NCBI RefSeq assembly: GCF_030269485.1
Contig: NZ_BSTL01000009.1
Coordinates: 248,001 to 312,000, forward strand
Reading direction: 5' to 3'
DNA length: 64,000 nucleotides
From: Actinoplanes sp. NBRC 103695
GTDB lineage: Bacteria > Actinomycetota > Actinomycetes > Mycobacteriales > Micromonosporaceae
In this document: positions 1-8,991 of the stretch, piece by piece
Numbering within the stretch: the first letter of the stretch is position 1
Layout: each line of letters begins with the position of its first letter
Notes under the pieces: model-generated
Databases searched by the model: none
What the model saw: the letters and a program-made list of their open reading frames with translations, nothing else
What the model was told of the DNA's origin: nothing
Translations under genes and position numbers: made by a program

Positions 1-654
1 CTGTGGGCGGCCTTCGTGGCCGAGGACGCGCTGCTGGTCGAGGTCAACCCGCTGGCCAAGGTGGGCGACGGCCGGGTGCTCTGCCTGGACGCCAAGGTGA
101 CGCTGGACGAGAACGCCGAGTTCCGGCACGCCGACCACGCGGCCCTGGTGGACCAGTCCGCGGTCGACCCGCTGGAGCAGGCCGCCAAGGCGAAGAACCT
201 GAACTACGTGAAGCTGGACGGCGAGGTCGGCATCATCGGCAACGGCGCCGGCCTGGTCATGTCGACGCTCGACGTGGTCGCGTACGCGGGTGAGTCGCAC
301 GGCGGCGTGAAGCCGGCCAACTTCCTCGACATCGGCGGCGGCGCCAGCGCCCAGGTGATGGCCAACGGCCTCGAGGTCGTGCTCTCCGACCCGTCGGTGA
401 AGTCGGTGTTCGTCAACGTCTTCGGCGGCATCACCGCCTGCGACGAGGTCGCCAACGGCATCATCCAGGCCCTCGCCCTGCTCGGCGAGCGCGGCGAGCA
501 GGTCACCAAGCCGCTCGTCGTCCGCCTGGACGGCAACAACGCCGAGGCCGGTCGCGCGATCCTGGACGGCGCCAACAACCCGCTCGTCGAGCGGGTGGAC
601 ACGATGGACGGAGCGGCCGAGCGCGCCGCCGAGCTCGCGGCTGCGGGGAAGTGA
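1..654 (+). CDS. sucC: Succinyl-CoA ligase (ADP/GDP-forming) beta subunit, 3' part
   Basis: The reading frame is open from the first base, so the 5' part of the gene lies outside the window and only the last 217 codons are present. SucC with SucD converts succinyl-CoA to succinate with substrate-level phosphorylation in the TCA cycle. Visible are the end of the ATP-grasp domain (EVNPLAK) and the C-terminal CoA-ligase domain with NFLDIGGGA and [18 protein letters not shown], both typical of the beta subunit. The stop lies 4 nt before sucD, so the two subunits are surely co-transcribed. Confidence 0.97.
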   Translation: MWAAFVAEDALLVEVNPLAKVGDGRVLCLDAKVTLDENAEFRHADHAALVDQSAVDPLEQAAKAKNLNYVKLDGEVGIIGNGAGLVMSTLDVVAYAGESHGGVKPANFLDIGGGASAQVMANGLEVVLSDPSVKSVFVNVFGGITACDEVANGIIQALALLGERGEQVTKPLVVRLDGNNAEAGRAILDGANNPLVERVDTMDGAAERAAELAAAGK

Positions 655-658
655 CGTC

Positions 659-1540
659 ATGGCTATCTGGCTCACCAAGGAATCCAAGGTCATCGTCCAG
701 GGCATGACCGGCTCGGAGGGTTCCAAGCACACCCGCCGCATGCTGGCCGCCGGCACCAACGTCGTGGGCGGCGTCAACCCGCGCAAGGCGGGCACCACCG
801 TGGACTTCGACGGCACCTCGCTGCCGGTGTTCGCGTCCGTCGGCGAGGCGATCAAGGAGACCGGCGCCGACGTGTCAGTCATCTTCGTGCCGCCGGCGTT
901 CACCAAGGCCGCCGTCGTCGAGGCGATCGACGCCGAGATCCCGCTGGCCGTGGTGATCACCGAGGGCGTGCCGGTGCAGGACTCGGCCGCCGCGTGGGCG
1001 TACAACGTGTCGAAGGGCAACAAGACCCGGGTCATCGGGCCGAACTGCCCGGGCATCGCGTCGCCGGGCGCCTCCAACGCCGGCATCATCCCGGCCGACA
1101 TCACGCCGGCCGGCCGGATCGGTCTGGTGTCCAAGTCCGGCACGCTGACCTACCAGCTGATGTACGAGCTGCGCGACATCGGCTTCTCGACCAGCGTGGG
1201 CATCGGCGGCGACCCGGTCATCGGCACCACCCACATCGACGCGCTCCGGGCGTTCCAGGACGACCCGGACACCGACGCGATCGTGATGATCGGTGAGATC
1301 GGCGGCGACGCCGAGGAGCGGGCGGCCGAGTTCATCAAGGAGCACGTCACCAAGCCGGTGGTCGGTTACATCGCCGGCTTCACCGCGCCGCCCGGCAAGA
1401 CCATGGGCCACGCCGGTGCGATCATCTCCGGCTCCGCGGGCACCGCGGACGCCAAGAAGGTGGCGCTGGAGGCCGCGGGGGTCAAGGTCGGCAAGACGCC
1501 GAGCGAGACCGCGCGGCTCATGCGCGAGGTCATGAGCTGA
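659..1540 (+). CDS. sucD: Succinyl-CoA ligase alpha subunit
   Basis: The 293-residue product has normal family length. It carries the N-terminal CoA-binding Rossmann domain ([15 protein letters not shown] near residue 15, then [10 protein letters not shown]) and the phosphohistidine loop [10 protein letters not shown], whose His is about residue 251. It forms the alpha/beta enzyme with SucC, whose gene ends 4 nt upstream. The ATG follows the sucC stop directly, and the sucC end offers only a weak purine-rich ribosome-binding site, so translational coupling is likely. A strong hairpin follows the stop. Confidence 0.98.
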   Translation: MAIWLTKESKVIVQGMTGSEGSKHTRRMLAAGTNVVGGVNPRKAGTTVDFDGTSLPVFASVGEAIKETGADVSVIFVPPAFTKAAVVEAIDAEIPLAVVITEGVPVQDSAAAWAYNVSKGNKTRVIGPNCPGIASPGASNAGIIPADITPAGRIGLVSKSGTLTYQLMYELRDIGFSTSVGIGGDPVIGTTHIDALRAFQDDPDTDAIVMIGEIGGDAEERAAEFIKEHVTKPVVGYIAGFTAPPGKTMGHAGAIISGSAGTADAKKVALEAAGVKVGKTPSETARLMREVMS

Positions 1541-1556
1541 TTTTCACGTACGACCA

Positions 1557-1604
1557 CAGCGGCGCGCCGTGCCCCGGGATCATCTCGGGAGCGGCGCGCC
1601 GCTG
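1557..1604 (+). terminator. Long hairpin terminator after sucCD
   Basis: Perfect 13-bp inverted arms at 1557-1569 and 1592-1604 (CAGCGGCGCGCCG and its complement) enclose 22 nt that can extend the helix with a few mismatches. It begins 17 nt after the sucD stop and is followed by a short T-rich run. A Rho-independent-type end for sucCD is the simplest reading. Confidence 0.75.
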
Positions 1605-1649
1605 TTTCTGCATCGCTTCCCGGGCGTTCGCGTGAAAAAGTAAGCGACG

Positions 1650-3023
1650 ATGCCCGACTCTCCTGATCAATACGACGACTCGAAACTCGAGGCGCCGAAC
1701 GAGGCCGCCCATGAGGACGCCCATGGCGCGACCCGCGAGACCGTCAAGGTTGATCTGGCGAACCACGAGACCCGGCAGGTCGACACCGGCGCCCGGCGGA
1801 CCGTGCCGATCGACCGGGCCAACCACGAGACCGTCAAGCTGCCCGGCCAGCGCCGCCCGCCGGCCCGCAAGGGTCGCGCGCCGCTGCTGGTCGCGGCCGG
1901 TTTCGCCACGTTCTGGGCGGCCCTGGTCTCGTACCTGCCGATGGTCGCGATCGTCGGCCTGGCCCGCACCTTCGAGGGTGCGGGCGGGCTGGGCGGCGCC
2001 GCGGCCGGCGGGCTGGCGGCGTGGCTGCTCGGGCACGGCGTACCCCTGGGCACCGCGATCGGTCCGGTGTCGCTCGCCCCGCTGCTGGTCACCCTGCTCG
2101 CCGCCTGGCGGCTGAACCGGGCCGGCCTGCACGTCACCCGGGCCATCGGCGCGCGCCGCAGCGGCTCGGTCCGGGCGGCGTTCCTGGTCGCTGTCACGGT
2201 CGGGCTCTGGTACACGCTTCTCGGCGCGCTCGCGGCGATGGCGCTCAGCGGGCCGGGGCTGGAGGTCAGCCCGATGCGGGCGGCCGGGCAGCTCTTCCTG
2301 ATCGGGACGGCGGCGGCACTGATCGGCTCACTGCGCGGCACCGACGCCGTGGTGGTGCTCGCCCGTTGGCTGCCCGCGCCGGTACGGCACGGGATGCGGA
2401 CCGGGGTGGTGGCGGCGCTGCTCCTGCTGGCGGCGGGCGCCGCGTTCACCGGGCTGTCGGTGGCGATCGGCGGTGGCGAGGCGGCGGACATGATCGCCGT
2501 GTACCGGACCGGGGTGGCCGGGCAGACCGGCATCACGCTCGTCAGCCTGGCGTACGGCGCGAACGGCGTGATCTGGACGGCGGCGTACCTGCTGGGCCCG
2601 GGATTCACCCTCGGCACCGGCGTCGAGGTGAGCCTGACCGAGGTGACCGTCGGGACGCTGCCCACGCTGCCGCTGCTGGCCGGGCTCCCGGCCGGTCCGA
2701 TGGGCGGCGTCGGCGTGCTGCTGCTCGCGATCCCGGCGCTGGCCGGGCTCTGCGCCGGGGCGATGCAGACCAACCGGCTGCGCCGCGACCCGGAGAACCC
2801 CGAGCCGGGCTGGGGCCTGCTGCTCGGCTCGGCGGTTCTCGCCGGCCCGGCCGGTGGCCTGCTGCTGGGCCTGCTGGCCTGGTTCTCCGACGGTTCGCTC
2901 GGCGGCGGCCGGCTGTCCGCGATCGGCCCGGACCCGGTGGCGGTCGGCGCGGTGGCGGCCGGGGTGATCGCGCTGTCGGCCTCGCTGGGCGCGGCCGCCG
3001 CACGAACCTTCCGCAAGAAGTAA
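1650..3023 (+). CDS. DUF6350 (PerM-like) polytopic membrane protein
   Basis: The 457-residue protein has a hydrophilic N-terminal tail of about 75 residues followed by roughly 8-10 hydrophobic segments. Family and position (after sucD, before purN-purH) match the DUF6350 group, which includes mycobacterial PerM, a membrane protein linked to cell division. That role is family knowledge, not seen here. The tail contains a near repeat: TVKVDLANHET around residue 31 and TVPIDRANHET around residue 50. The C-terminus ends in Arg-Lys residues. The ATG is preceded by GAAAAAGTAAGCG, so the ribosome-binding site is weak. A bidirectional hairpin follows. Confidence 0.8.
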   Translation: MPDSPDQYDDSKLEAPNEAAHEDAHGATRETVKVDLANHETRQVDTGARRTVPIDRANHETVKLPGQRRPPARKGRAPLLVAAGFATFWAALVSYLPMVAIVGLARTFEGAGGLGGAAAGGLAAWLLGHGVPLGTAIGPVSLAPLLVTLLAAWRLNRAGLHVTRAIGARRSGSVRAAFLVAVTVGLWYTLLGALAAMALSGPGLEVSPMRAAGQLFLIGTAAALIGSLRGTDAVVVLARWLPAPVRHGMRTGVVAALLLLAAGAAFTGLSVAIGGGEAADMIAVYRTGVAGQTGITLVSLAYGANGVIWTAAYLLGPGFTLGTGVEVSLTEVTVGTLPTLPLLAGLPAGPMGGVGVLLLAIPALAGLCAGAMQTNRLRRDPENPEPGWGLLLGSAVLAGPAGGLLLGLLAWFSDGSLGGGRLSAIGPDPVAVGAVAAGVIALSASLGAAAARTFRKK

Positions 3024-3037
3024 GCGCCGTAAAAGGA

Positions 3038-3068
3038 GGAGCGCCCCGGCCGATGGCCGAGGCGCTCC
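3038..3068. terminator. Bidirectional hairpin between convergent genes
   Basis: GGAGCGCC at 3038-3045 pairs with GGCGCTCC at 3061-3068, with an inner GGCC/GGCC stem at 3048-3051 and 3055-3058. It lies between the stops of the DUF6350 gene (+) and the DUF4190-like gene (-) and can serve both. Confidence 0.65.
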
Positions 3069-3083
3069 CGAGACTCTCGCTTG

Positions 3084-3350
3084 TCAGCTGGAGCCGGTGA
3101 GGCCGGAGAGCGCGCCCGTGGCGATCAGGATGATGTTGATGACCAGCCCGAGCGCCAGGATGCCGAAGGTCACGTAGGCCAGTGTCGGCGGCTTGCCGAC
3201 CTTCTTGGCCTCGTTCAGGCACAGGACGGCGAAGACGATGCCCAGCGGCCAGCACAGGAACGCGAAGACGATGCCGAGGATGCCCCACAGCGTCACCTTG
3301 TCGTTACCCGCAGCCGGGGGCTGCTCTCCGTAGTAAGGGGGTGGCGTCAC
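3084..3350 (-). CDS. Small two-helix membrane protein, DUF4190-like
   Basis: This 88-residue protein has a Pro/Tyr-rich N-terminus (TPPPYYGEQPP) and two hydrophobic helices at about residues 22-45 and 58-82, the architecture of DUF4190 proteins that follow a Pro/Tyr-rich tail. The GTG start is chosen because GGAGG lies 6 nt upstream; longer in-frame extensions lack a ribosome-binding site and are antisense to purN. Its function is unknown. It converges with the DUF6350 gene and is divergent from purN. Confidence 0.75.
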   Translation of the reverse strand: MTPPPYYGEQPPAAGNDKVTLWGILGIVFAFLCWPLGIVFAVLCLNEAKKVGKPPTLAYVTFGILALGLVINIILIATGALSGLTGSS

Positions 3351-3497
3351 GTTATTCCTCCGTGCTTGCAGTTTGCTGTGAGCATGATGAAAGAGACGGG
3401 CAGCGTAACCGATGATCGGCAGTTTGTGGTGTCCCCCTTCTGACCCGGCTCGACGTGTCGTCGCGGAGTCGCCCGAAGGGGCAAACGGCCTGGGAGA

Positions 3498-3503
3498 TAG
3501 GGT
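3498..3503 (+). promoter_or_regulatory. -10 box of leaderless purN
   Basis: TAGGGT ends 6 nt before the purN GTG, so transcription would start at or next to the start codon. No ribosome-binding site is present, which supports a leaderless mRNA. Confidence 0.6.
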
Positions 3504-3509
3504 GCTCGG

Positions 3510-4139
3510 GTGACCGACCCCGCGCCCGCCCGCCTGGTCGTCCTCGTCTCCGGCTCCGGCAGCAACCTTCAGGAACTGCTCGATGCCTCCGCCGATCCCG
3601 CCTACGGGGCGAAGGTGGTCGCCGTCGGCGCCGATCGGGACGGCATCGCCGGGCTCGACCGTGCCGCCGCCGCCGGTGTGCCGACCTTCGTGGCGAAGCT
3701 GAAAGAGTTCGCGACGCGGGACGACTGGGACGCCGCCCTGACCGCGCTCGTCGCCGAGCACAAGCCCGATCTGGTCATCTCGGCCGGCTTCCTCAAGCTC
3801 GTCGGCCCGGCGTTCCTCGCCGCGTTCGGCGACCGGTACATCAACACGCACAACGCTTTGCTGCCGTCGTTCCCGGGCATCCACGGCCCGCGGGACGCGC
3901 TCGCGTACGGCGTGAAGATCACCGGCGCCACCCTCTTCTTCGTCGACGCCGGTGTCGACACCGGGCCGATCATCGCCCAGGTCAGCGTCCCCGTGCTCGA
4001 TGACGACACGGAGGAGACGCTGAGCGAACGCATCAAGGTCGCCGAACGCGCCCAACTGGTCGAGCACGTCGGCCGCCTGGTGCGCGAGGGCTGGACCATC
4101 GCTGAACGAAAGGTACGCATTCATGAGCGGCAGCGCTGA
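3510..4139 (+). CDS. purN: Phosphoribosylglycinamide formyltransferase (GART)
   Basis: PurN transfers a formyl group from 10-formyl-THF to GAR, the third step of purine synthesis. The 209-residue protein has the phosphate loop [14 protein letters not shown] (residues 11-24), the catalytic Asn112 and His114 in [13 protein letters not shown], and Asp150 in [11 protein letters not shown]. The GTG start is set by the TAGGGT box 6 nt upstream (leaderless). The 3' end overlaps purH by 17 nt, so the two consecutive purine genes are coupled. An Asn replaces the Pro usual after the catalytic His in many homologues. Confidence 0.96.
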   Translation: MTDPAPARLVVLVSGSGSNLQELLDASADPAYGAKVVAVGADRDGIAGLDRAAAAGVPTFVAKLKEFATRDDWDAALTALVAEHKPDLVISAGFLKLVGPAFLAAFGDRYINTHNALLPSFPGIHGPRDALAYGVKITGATLFFVDAGVDTGPIIAQVSVPVLDDDTEETLSERIKVAERAQLVEHVGRLVREGWTIAERKVRIHERQR

Positions 4140-5754
4140 GGCTACGAGCCTCGACCACGACGGAGAACGATCGCCGGAGCGCGGAGCGCAGGAAGCTCAG
4201 CGCGAGGGCCGCCGCCCGATCAAGCGGGCCCTGCTGAGCGTCTACGACAAGGCTGGACTCGTCGAGCTCGCTCAGGCCCTGCACGCCGCCGGGGTGCAGA
4301 TCGTCTCCACCGGCTCCACCGCCGGGAAGATCGAGGCCGCGGGCGTTCCCGTCACCAAGGTCGAGGAGCTCACCGGATTCCCCGAGACCCTGGACGGGCG
4401 GGTCAAGACGCTGCACCCCAAGGTGCACGCCGGCCTGCTCGCCGACCTGCGCCTGCCGGCTCACGAGCAGCAGCTCGCCGAGCTCGACATCGCGCCGTTC
4501 GACCTGCTGGTCAGCAACCTCTACCCGTTCACTCAGACCGTCGCGTCCGGGGCGAACGAGGACGAGTGCGTCGAGCAGATCGACATCGGCGGCCCGGCGA
4601 TGGTGCGCGCGGCGGCCAAGAACCACCCGAGTGTGGCCGTGGTGACCTCGCCCGCGGCGTACCCGCTGATCGTGCAGGCCCTCGACGAGGGCGGTTTCAC
4701 GCTGACGCAGCGCAAGCACCTCGCTGCTCGCGCCTTCGCGGAGATCGCGGAGTACGACGTGGCCGTCGCCAACTGGTGTGCCACCGTGCTCGCGCCGGAC
4801 GAGTGGCCGGAGTTCGCCGGGCTCGCCCTGAAACGGCAGGCCACGCTGCGCTACGGCGAGAACCCGCACCAGCAGGCGGCGCTCTACACCGACCCGGCTG
4901 CGCCGGCCGGGCTGGCGCAGGCCGAGCAACTGCACGGCAAGGAGATGTCGTACAACAACTACGTCGACGCGGACGCGGCCTGGCGCAGCGCCAACGACTT
5001 CACCGCGCCGTGCGTGGCGATCATCAAGCACGCCAATCCGTGCGGCATCGCGATCGGCACGGACGTGGCCGAGGCGCATCGCAAGGCGCACGCGTGCGAC
5101 CCGGTGTCCGCGTTCGGCGGTGTGATCGCGGTCAACCGTGAGGTGACCGTCGCGCTGGCCGAGCAGATCGCCGACGTCTTCACCGAGGTGATCGTGGCAC
5201 CGTCCTTCGAGGCCGGTGCGCTCGAGCTGCTGCGCGAGAAGAAGAACCTGCGCGTGCTGGTCGCCCCGGCGTGGGGCCCGGCGCCCGCCGAGATCAAGCA
5301 GATCGGCGGCGGCGTGCTGGTGCAGATGGCCGACCGGATCGACGCGTCCGGCGACGACCCGGCGAACTGGACGCTGGCCACCGGCGCGGCCGCCGACCAC
5401 GCAACCCTGCAGGACCTGGCCTTCGCGTGGCGGGCGATCCGCAGCGTGAAGAGCAACGCGATCCTGCTCGCCCACGACGGCGGCACCGTCGGCGTCGGCA
5501 TGGGCCAGGTCAACCGGGTCGACGCCGCGCATCTCGCGGTGAACCGGGCCGGCGCCGGCCGGGCGCGGGGCAGCGTGGCCGCCAGCGACGCCTACTTCCC
5601 GTTCCCCGACGGGCTCGAGGTGCTGATCGAGGCCGGCGTGAAGGCGGTCGTCCAGCCGGGCGGCTCGATGCGCGACAACCTCTCCATCGAGGCGGCGGAG
5701 AAGGCCGGCATCACGCTCTACCACACCGGCACGAGGCACTTCTTCCACGGATGA
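4123..5754 (+). CDS. purH: Bifunctional AICAR transformylase / IMP cyclohydrolase
   Basis: PurH performs the last two steps of IMP synthesis. In this 543-residue protein the N-terminal MGS-like cyclohydrolase domain shows [14 protein letters not shown] and [19 protein letters not shown]. The C-terminal transformylase domain shows the catalytic Lys-His pair in [13 protein letters not shown] and ends with the usual TGTRHFFHG. The chosen ATG overlaps the end of purN. It adds about 35 hydrophilic residues before the conserved [12 protein letters not shown], and no better internal start is evident. The pentapeptide gene follows after 4 nt. Confidence 0.97.
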   Translation: MSGSAEATSLDHDGERSPERGAQEAQREGRRPIKRALLSVYDKAGLVELAQALHAAGVQIVSTGSTAGKIEAAGVPVTKVEELTGFPETLDGRVKTLHPKVHAGLLADLRLPAHEQQLAELDIAPFDLLVSNLYPFTQTVASGANEDECVEQIDIGGPAMVRAAAKNHPSVAVVTSPAAYPLIVQALDEGGFTLTQRKHLAARAFAEIAEYDVAVANWCATVLAPDEWPEFAGLALKRQATLRYGENPHQQAALYTDPAAPAGLAQAEQLHGKEMSYNNYVDADAAWRSANDFTAPCVAIIKHANPCGIAIGTDVAEAHRKAHACDPVSAFGGVIAVNREVTVALAEQIADVFTEVIVAPSFEAGALELLREKKNLRVLVAPAWGPAPAEIKQIGGGVLVQMADRIDASGDDPANWTLATGAAADHATLQDLAFAWRAIRSVKSNAILLAHDGGTVGVGMGQVNRVDAAHLAVNRAGAGRARGSVAASDAYFPFPDGLEVLIEAGVKAVVQPGGSMRDNLSIEAAEKAGITLYHTGTRHFFHG

Positions 5755-5758
5755 TCGG

Positions 5759-6361
5759 ATGACAGCGGAACGAGTGGTGCACAACGAGACCTTCCGCGGG
5801 AAGGACTGGGCTCTCGCCGAGGAGAGCCGGGTGCACTACGAGGACTGCGCGTTCCACGACGTCGACTGGTCCGAGTCGGCGATGACGGGCTGCACGTTCA
5901 CGCACTGCCAGTTCGGGAACGTGCGGTTCAACGCGTCGGTGCTCACCCGATGCGCGATCCTGCGGTCGACGATCACCCGGTGCTCGTTCTTCGACACCAC
6001 GTTCACCGACTGCAAGCTGACCGGCACCCAGTTCCTGGACTGCTCGCTGCGCCCGCTCACCGTCGACGGCGGTGACTGGGGTTTCGTCGGCCTGCGCGGG
6101 CAGAACCTGACCGCGGTCAAACTGGCCGGCCTGCGGCTGCGGGACGCCGACCTGACCGGTGCCGACCTGACCCGGGCCGACCTGCAGGGCGCCGATCTGG
6201 CGAACGTGCAACTCAAGGATGCTGTGCTGAAAGGCGCCGACCTGCGCGGCGCGAGTCTCGACGGGGTCGCGCTGAAGGGCGTGGACCTCACCGGGGCGAA
6301 GATCGACCTGGCTCAGGCGGTGTTGTTCGCCTCTGCTTACGGAGCCGTGGTCTCCAGCTGA
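5759..6361 (+). CDS. Pentapeptide-repeat protein
   Basis: The 200-residue protein is dominated by A(D/N)LXX-type pentapeptides. They are clearest between about residues 118 and 185 (DADLTGADLTRADLQGADLA and on), with a Cys-rich set earlier (TGCTFTHCQF, ITRCSF, TDCKL). Such repeats fold as a right-handed quadrilateral beta-helix. Some family members mimic DNA and protect gyrase, but nothing here fixes a target. The two blocks are separated by about 40 non-repetitive residues, so the helix may be interrupted. It starts 4 nt after purH and is probably co-transcribed with it. Confidence 0.85.
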   Translation: MTAERVVHNETFRGKDWALAEESRVHYEDCAFHDVDWSESAMTGCTFTHCQFGNVRFNASVLTRCAILRSTITRCSFFDTTFTDCKLTGTQFLDCSLRPLTVDGGDWGFVGLRGQNLTAVKLAGLRLRDADLTGADLTRADLQGADLANVQLKDAVLKGADLRGASLDGVALKGVDLTGAKIDLAQAVLFASAYGAVVSS

Positions 6362-6373
6362 TTTCACGGCTGA

Positions 6374-6401
6374 TACGTTCGGCGGAAAAGATGACTGGGA
6401 G
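6374..6401 (+). promoter_or_regulatory. mdh promoter -10 box and ribosome-binding site
   Basis: TACGTT at 6374-6379 predicts a start of transcription near 6386. GGGAG at 6397-6401 lies 7 nt before the ATG at 6409. This pair favours that ATG over the in-frame one at 6391, which would fall almost on the transcription start. Confidence 0.5.
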
Positions 6402-6408
6402 TGAAAGC

Positions 6409-7359
6409 ATGGGCAAGAAGGTCACTGTCGTAGGCGCCGGCTTCTACGGGTCCACGACCGCACAGCGTCTGGCCGAGTACGACATCTTCGAGACCGTGGT
6501 GCTCACCGACATCATCGACGGCAAGCCCGCCGGCATCGCGCTGGACCTCAACCAGTCCCGCCCGGTCGAGGGCTTCGAGACGAAGGTGGTCGGCGTCACC
6601 ACCGGCGCCAACGGCGAGGGCTACGAGGCCATCGAGGGCTCCGACGTCGTCGTGATCACGGCCGGCCTGCCTCGCAAGCCCGGCATGAGCCGGATGGACC
6701 TGCTCGAGGTCAACGCCAAGATCGTCCGCACGGTGGCGGAGAACGTCGCCAAGTACGCGCCCAACGCCGTCGTCATCGTCGTCTCGAACCCGGTCGACGA
6801 GATGACCGCGCTGGCTCAGATCGCCACGCAGTTCCCGCGCAACCGGGTCTTCGGCCAGGCCGGTGTCCTGGACACCGCCCGGTTCACCAACTTCATCGCC
6901 GAGACCCTGGCCGTGCCGGTGAAGAGCGTCGACGCCCTCACCCTCGGCTCGCACGGCGACACGATGGTCCCGGTGCCCTCCAAGTGCACGGTGAACGGCA
7001 AGCCGCTGTCCGAGCTGCTGCCGGCCGAGAAGATCGAGGAGCTCGTCACCAAGACCCGGAACGGCGGCGCCGAGGTGGTCGCGCTGCTCAAGACCGGTTC
7101 GGCATACTACGCGCCGTCCGCCGCCGCGGCCCGGATGGCCAAGGCTGTCGCCGAGGACAGCGGCGCGGTCCTGCCGGTCTGCGCCTGGGTCGACGGCGAG
7201 TACGGCATCGACGGCGTCTACCTGGGTGTGCTGGCCGAGATCGGCGCGTCCGGCCTGAAGAAGGTCGTCGAGACCGACCTCACCGACTCGGAGCTGGCCG
7301 GTCTCAAGGAGGCCGCCGAGGCCGTCCGCGCCAAGCAGGCGGACGTCGCCAACCTCTGA
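6409..7359 (+). CDS. mdh: Malate dehydrogenase (LDH-like type)
   Basis: The 316-residue NAD-dependent enzyme interconverts malate and oxaloacetate. It shows the dinucleotide fold VVGAGFYGSTTAQRLA at the start, an acidic residue after strand 2 (VVLTDI), the substrate-loop arginines in GLPRKPGMSRMD, ARFTNFIA, and the catalytic His in LGSHGDTMVPVP. Sequence and length match the LDH-like malate dehydrogenases. The ATG at 6409 is preferred because GGGAG precedes it by 7 nt. icd, the next TCA-cycle gene, follows 53 nt downstream on the same strand. Confidence 0.95.
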   Translation: MGKKVTVVGAGFYGSTTAQRLAEYDIFETVVLTDIIDGKPAGIALDLNQSRPVEGFETKVVGVTTGANGEGYEAIEGSDVVVITAGLPRKPGMSRMDLLEVNAKIVRTVAENVAKYAPNAVVIVVSNPVDEMTALAQIATQFPRNRVFGQAGVLDTARFTNFIAETLAVPVKSVDALTLGSHGDTMVPVPSKCTVNGKPLSELLPAEKIEELVTKTRNGGAEVVALLKTGSAYYAPSAAAARMAKAVAEDSGAVLPVCAWVDGEYGIDGVYLGVLAEIGASGLKKVVETDLTDSELAGLKEAAEAVRAKQADVANL

Positions 7360-7362
7360 ATG

Positions 7363-7378
7363 CAGTACGCTCGTACTG
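7363..7378. promoter_or_regulatory. Inverted repeat in the mdh-icd gap
   Basis: CAGTAC and GTACTG are separated by 4 nt, 4 nt after the mdh stop and 35 nt before the icd ATG. It could be an operator for icd or a weak stem at the mdh 3' end. Arms of only 6 bp leave this open. Confidence 0.3.
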
Positions 7379-7412
7379 TTAGTGTGTGGCTGCGGGAAGG
7401 GAGCGCCTGTCG

Positions 7413-8627
7413 ATGGCGAAGATCAAGGTCAACAACCCAGTGGTGGAGCTCGACGGCGACGAGATGACCCGGATCATCTGGAAGCAGATCCGGGAGCAGC
7501 TGATCCTGCCGTATCTCGACGTCCCGCTCGAGTACTACGACCTGTCGATCCAGTACCGGGACGAGACGGACGACCAGGTCACCATCGACGCCGCCAACGC
7601 CATCAAGCGGCACGGCGTCGGCGTCAAGTGCGCGACCATCACCCCCGATGAGGCGCGCGTCGCCGAGTTCGGGCTGAAGAAGATGTGGCGCTCGCCCAAC
7701 GGCACCATCCGCAACATCCTCGGCGGCGTGGTCTTCCGCGAGCCGATCATCATGTCGAACGTCCCGCGCCTCGTACCCGGGTGGACCAAGCCGATCATCA
7801 TCGGCCGGCACGCCCACGGCGACCAGTACAAGGCCACCGACTTCGTCGCGCCCAAGGCCGGCAAGTTCACCATGACGTTCACGCCGGAGGACGGCTCGGA
7901 GCCGATGGAGTTCCACGTCGCCGACTTCCCGGCCGGCGGCATCGGCATGGGCATGTACAACTTCGACGAGTCGATCCGTGACTTCGCCCGTGCGTCGTTC
8001 CGCTACGGCCTGGCCCGCAACTACCCGGTCTACCTGTCGACGAAGAACACGATCCTCAAGGCCTACGACGGCCGCTTCAAGGACCTGTTCGCGGAGATCT
8101 TCGAGACCGAGTTCGCGGCCGACTTCACCGCCGCCGGCCTCACCTACGAGCACCGGCTCATCGACGACATGGTCGCCGCCGCGATGAAGTGGGAGGGCGG
8201 CTACGTCTGGGCGTGCAAGAACTACGACGGCGACGTGCAGTCCGACACGGTCGCGCAGGGCTTCGGCTCGCTCGGCCTGATGACGTCGGTGCTGATGACG
8301 CCGGACGGTCGGACGGTCGAGGCGGAGGCCGCGCACGGCACCGTCACCCGGCACTACCGGCAGTGGCAGAAGGGCGAGAAGACCTCGACCAACCCGATCG
8401 CGTCGATCTTCGCGTGGACCGGCGGCCTCAAGCACCGCGGCGTCCTCGACGAGAACCCGGCCGTGACCGAGTTCGCCGAGACCCTCGAGCGCGTCTGCGT
8501 GGAGACCGTCGAGGGCGGCCAGATGACCAAGGACCTGGCCCTGCTCATCTCCCGCGACGCCCCGTGGCTGACGACGGACGAGTTCATGAACGCGCTCGAC
8601 GAGAACCTCGCCCGCAAGCTGGCTTAA
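7413..8627 (+). CDS. icd: NADP-dependent isocitrate dehydrogenase
   Basis: The 404-residue enzyme is of the homodimeric, eukaryote-like subfamily, which oxidises isocitrate to 2-oxoglutarate. Diagnostic stretches are [13 protein letters not shown], the substrate loop [12 protein letters not shown] with the isocitrate-binding Ser/Asn, FREPI, and [20 protein letters not shown] before the C-terminus. The ATG at 7413 has GGGAAGGGAG upstream (9-nt spacing) and gives the usual MAKIKV start. An in-frame start at 7386 would add nine residues of no known value. The gene is followed by a repeated hairpin. Confidence 0.97.
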   Translation: MAKIKVNNPVVELDGDEMTRIIWKQIREQLILPYLDVPLEYYDLSIQYRDETDDQVTIDAANAIKRHGVGVKCATITPDEARVAEFGLKKMWRSPNGTIRNILGGVVFREPIIMSNVPRLVPGWTKPIIIGRHAHGDQYKATDFVAPKAGKFTMTFTPEDGSEPMEFHVADFPAGGIGMGMYNFDESIRDFARASFRYGLARNYPVYLSTKNTILKAYDGRFKDLFAEIFETEFAADFTAAGLTYEHRLIDDMVAAAMKWEGGYVWACKNYDGDVQSDTVAQGFGSLGLMTSVLMTPDGRTVEAEAAHGTVTRHYRQWQKGEKTSTNPIASIFAWTGGLKHRGVLDENPAVTEFAETLERVCVETVEGGQMTKDLALLISRDAPWLTTDEFMNALDENLARKLA

Positions 8628-8700
8628 GACCTTCAAACCGTTTGGGCGTACGCGCGACGGGCTTGACCCGACCGCAACACCCCGGCGGCGTGGCACACCG

Positions 8701-8751
8701 CGACCCAGTCGCGCGAAAGGCCGTGAACGTGCCTTTCGCGAGACTGGGTCG
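8701..8751. repeat. Long hairpin repeat after icd (family A, copy 1)
   Basis: Arms of 21 nt (8701-8721 and 8731-8751) pair with one mismatch around the 9-nt loop CGTGAACGT. The same arms and loop recur, inverted, at 21641-21681. This is the main content of the 364-nt gap between icd and the next gene. The rest of that gap holds a small AGGCGC/GCGCCT stem at 8916-8931, GC-rich sequence and the downstream promoter. It may terminate icd or be a dispersed palindromic repeat. Confidence 0.7.
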
Positions 8752-8977
8752 GTTGCTGTCGGCCAAACGCATGTTTGCAAGTCGTAACCCCGGGGTATGC
8801 GCTTCGTTTCTTACTGCAGAACGGATGACGGTCGTGACGCTGAGGGGTCGCCCGCCGGTCCGGCTGCCTTGTCCCGGGCGCCGATCGGTTCCTCTCGCTG
8901 TCCCGCACGACCAGTAGGCGCTTCTGCGCCTGCCGTCCCTTCCCTGCGGGGGGCCTTGTCCCGGGCCCCCCGCCCCC

Positions 8978-8983
8978 TAAACT
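8978..8983 (+). promoter_or_regulatory. -10 box of the methyltransferase gene
   Basis: TAAACT ends 8 nt before the ATG at 8992. With no ribosome-binding site this marks a leaderless start and rules out the longer in-frame openings upstream. Confidence 0.55.
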
Positions 8984-8991
8984 CCCGTTCC

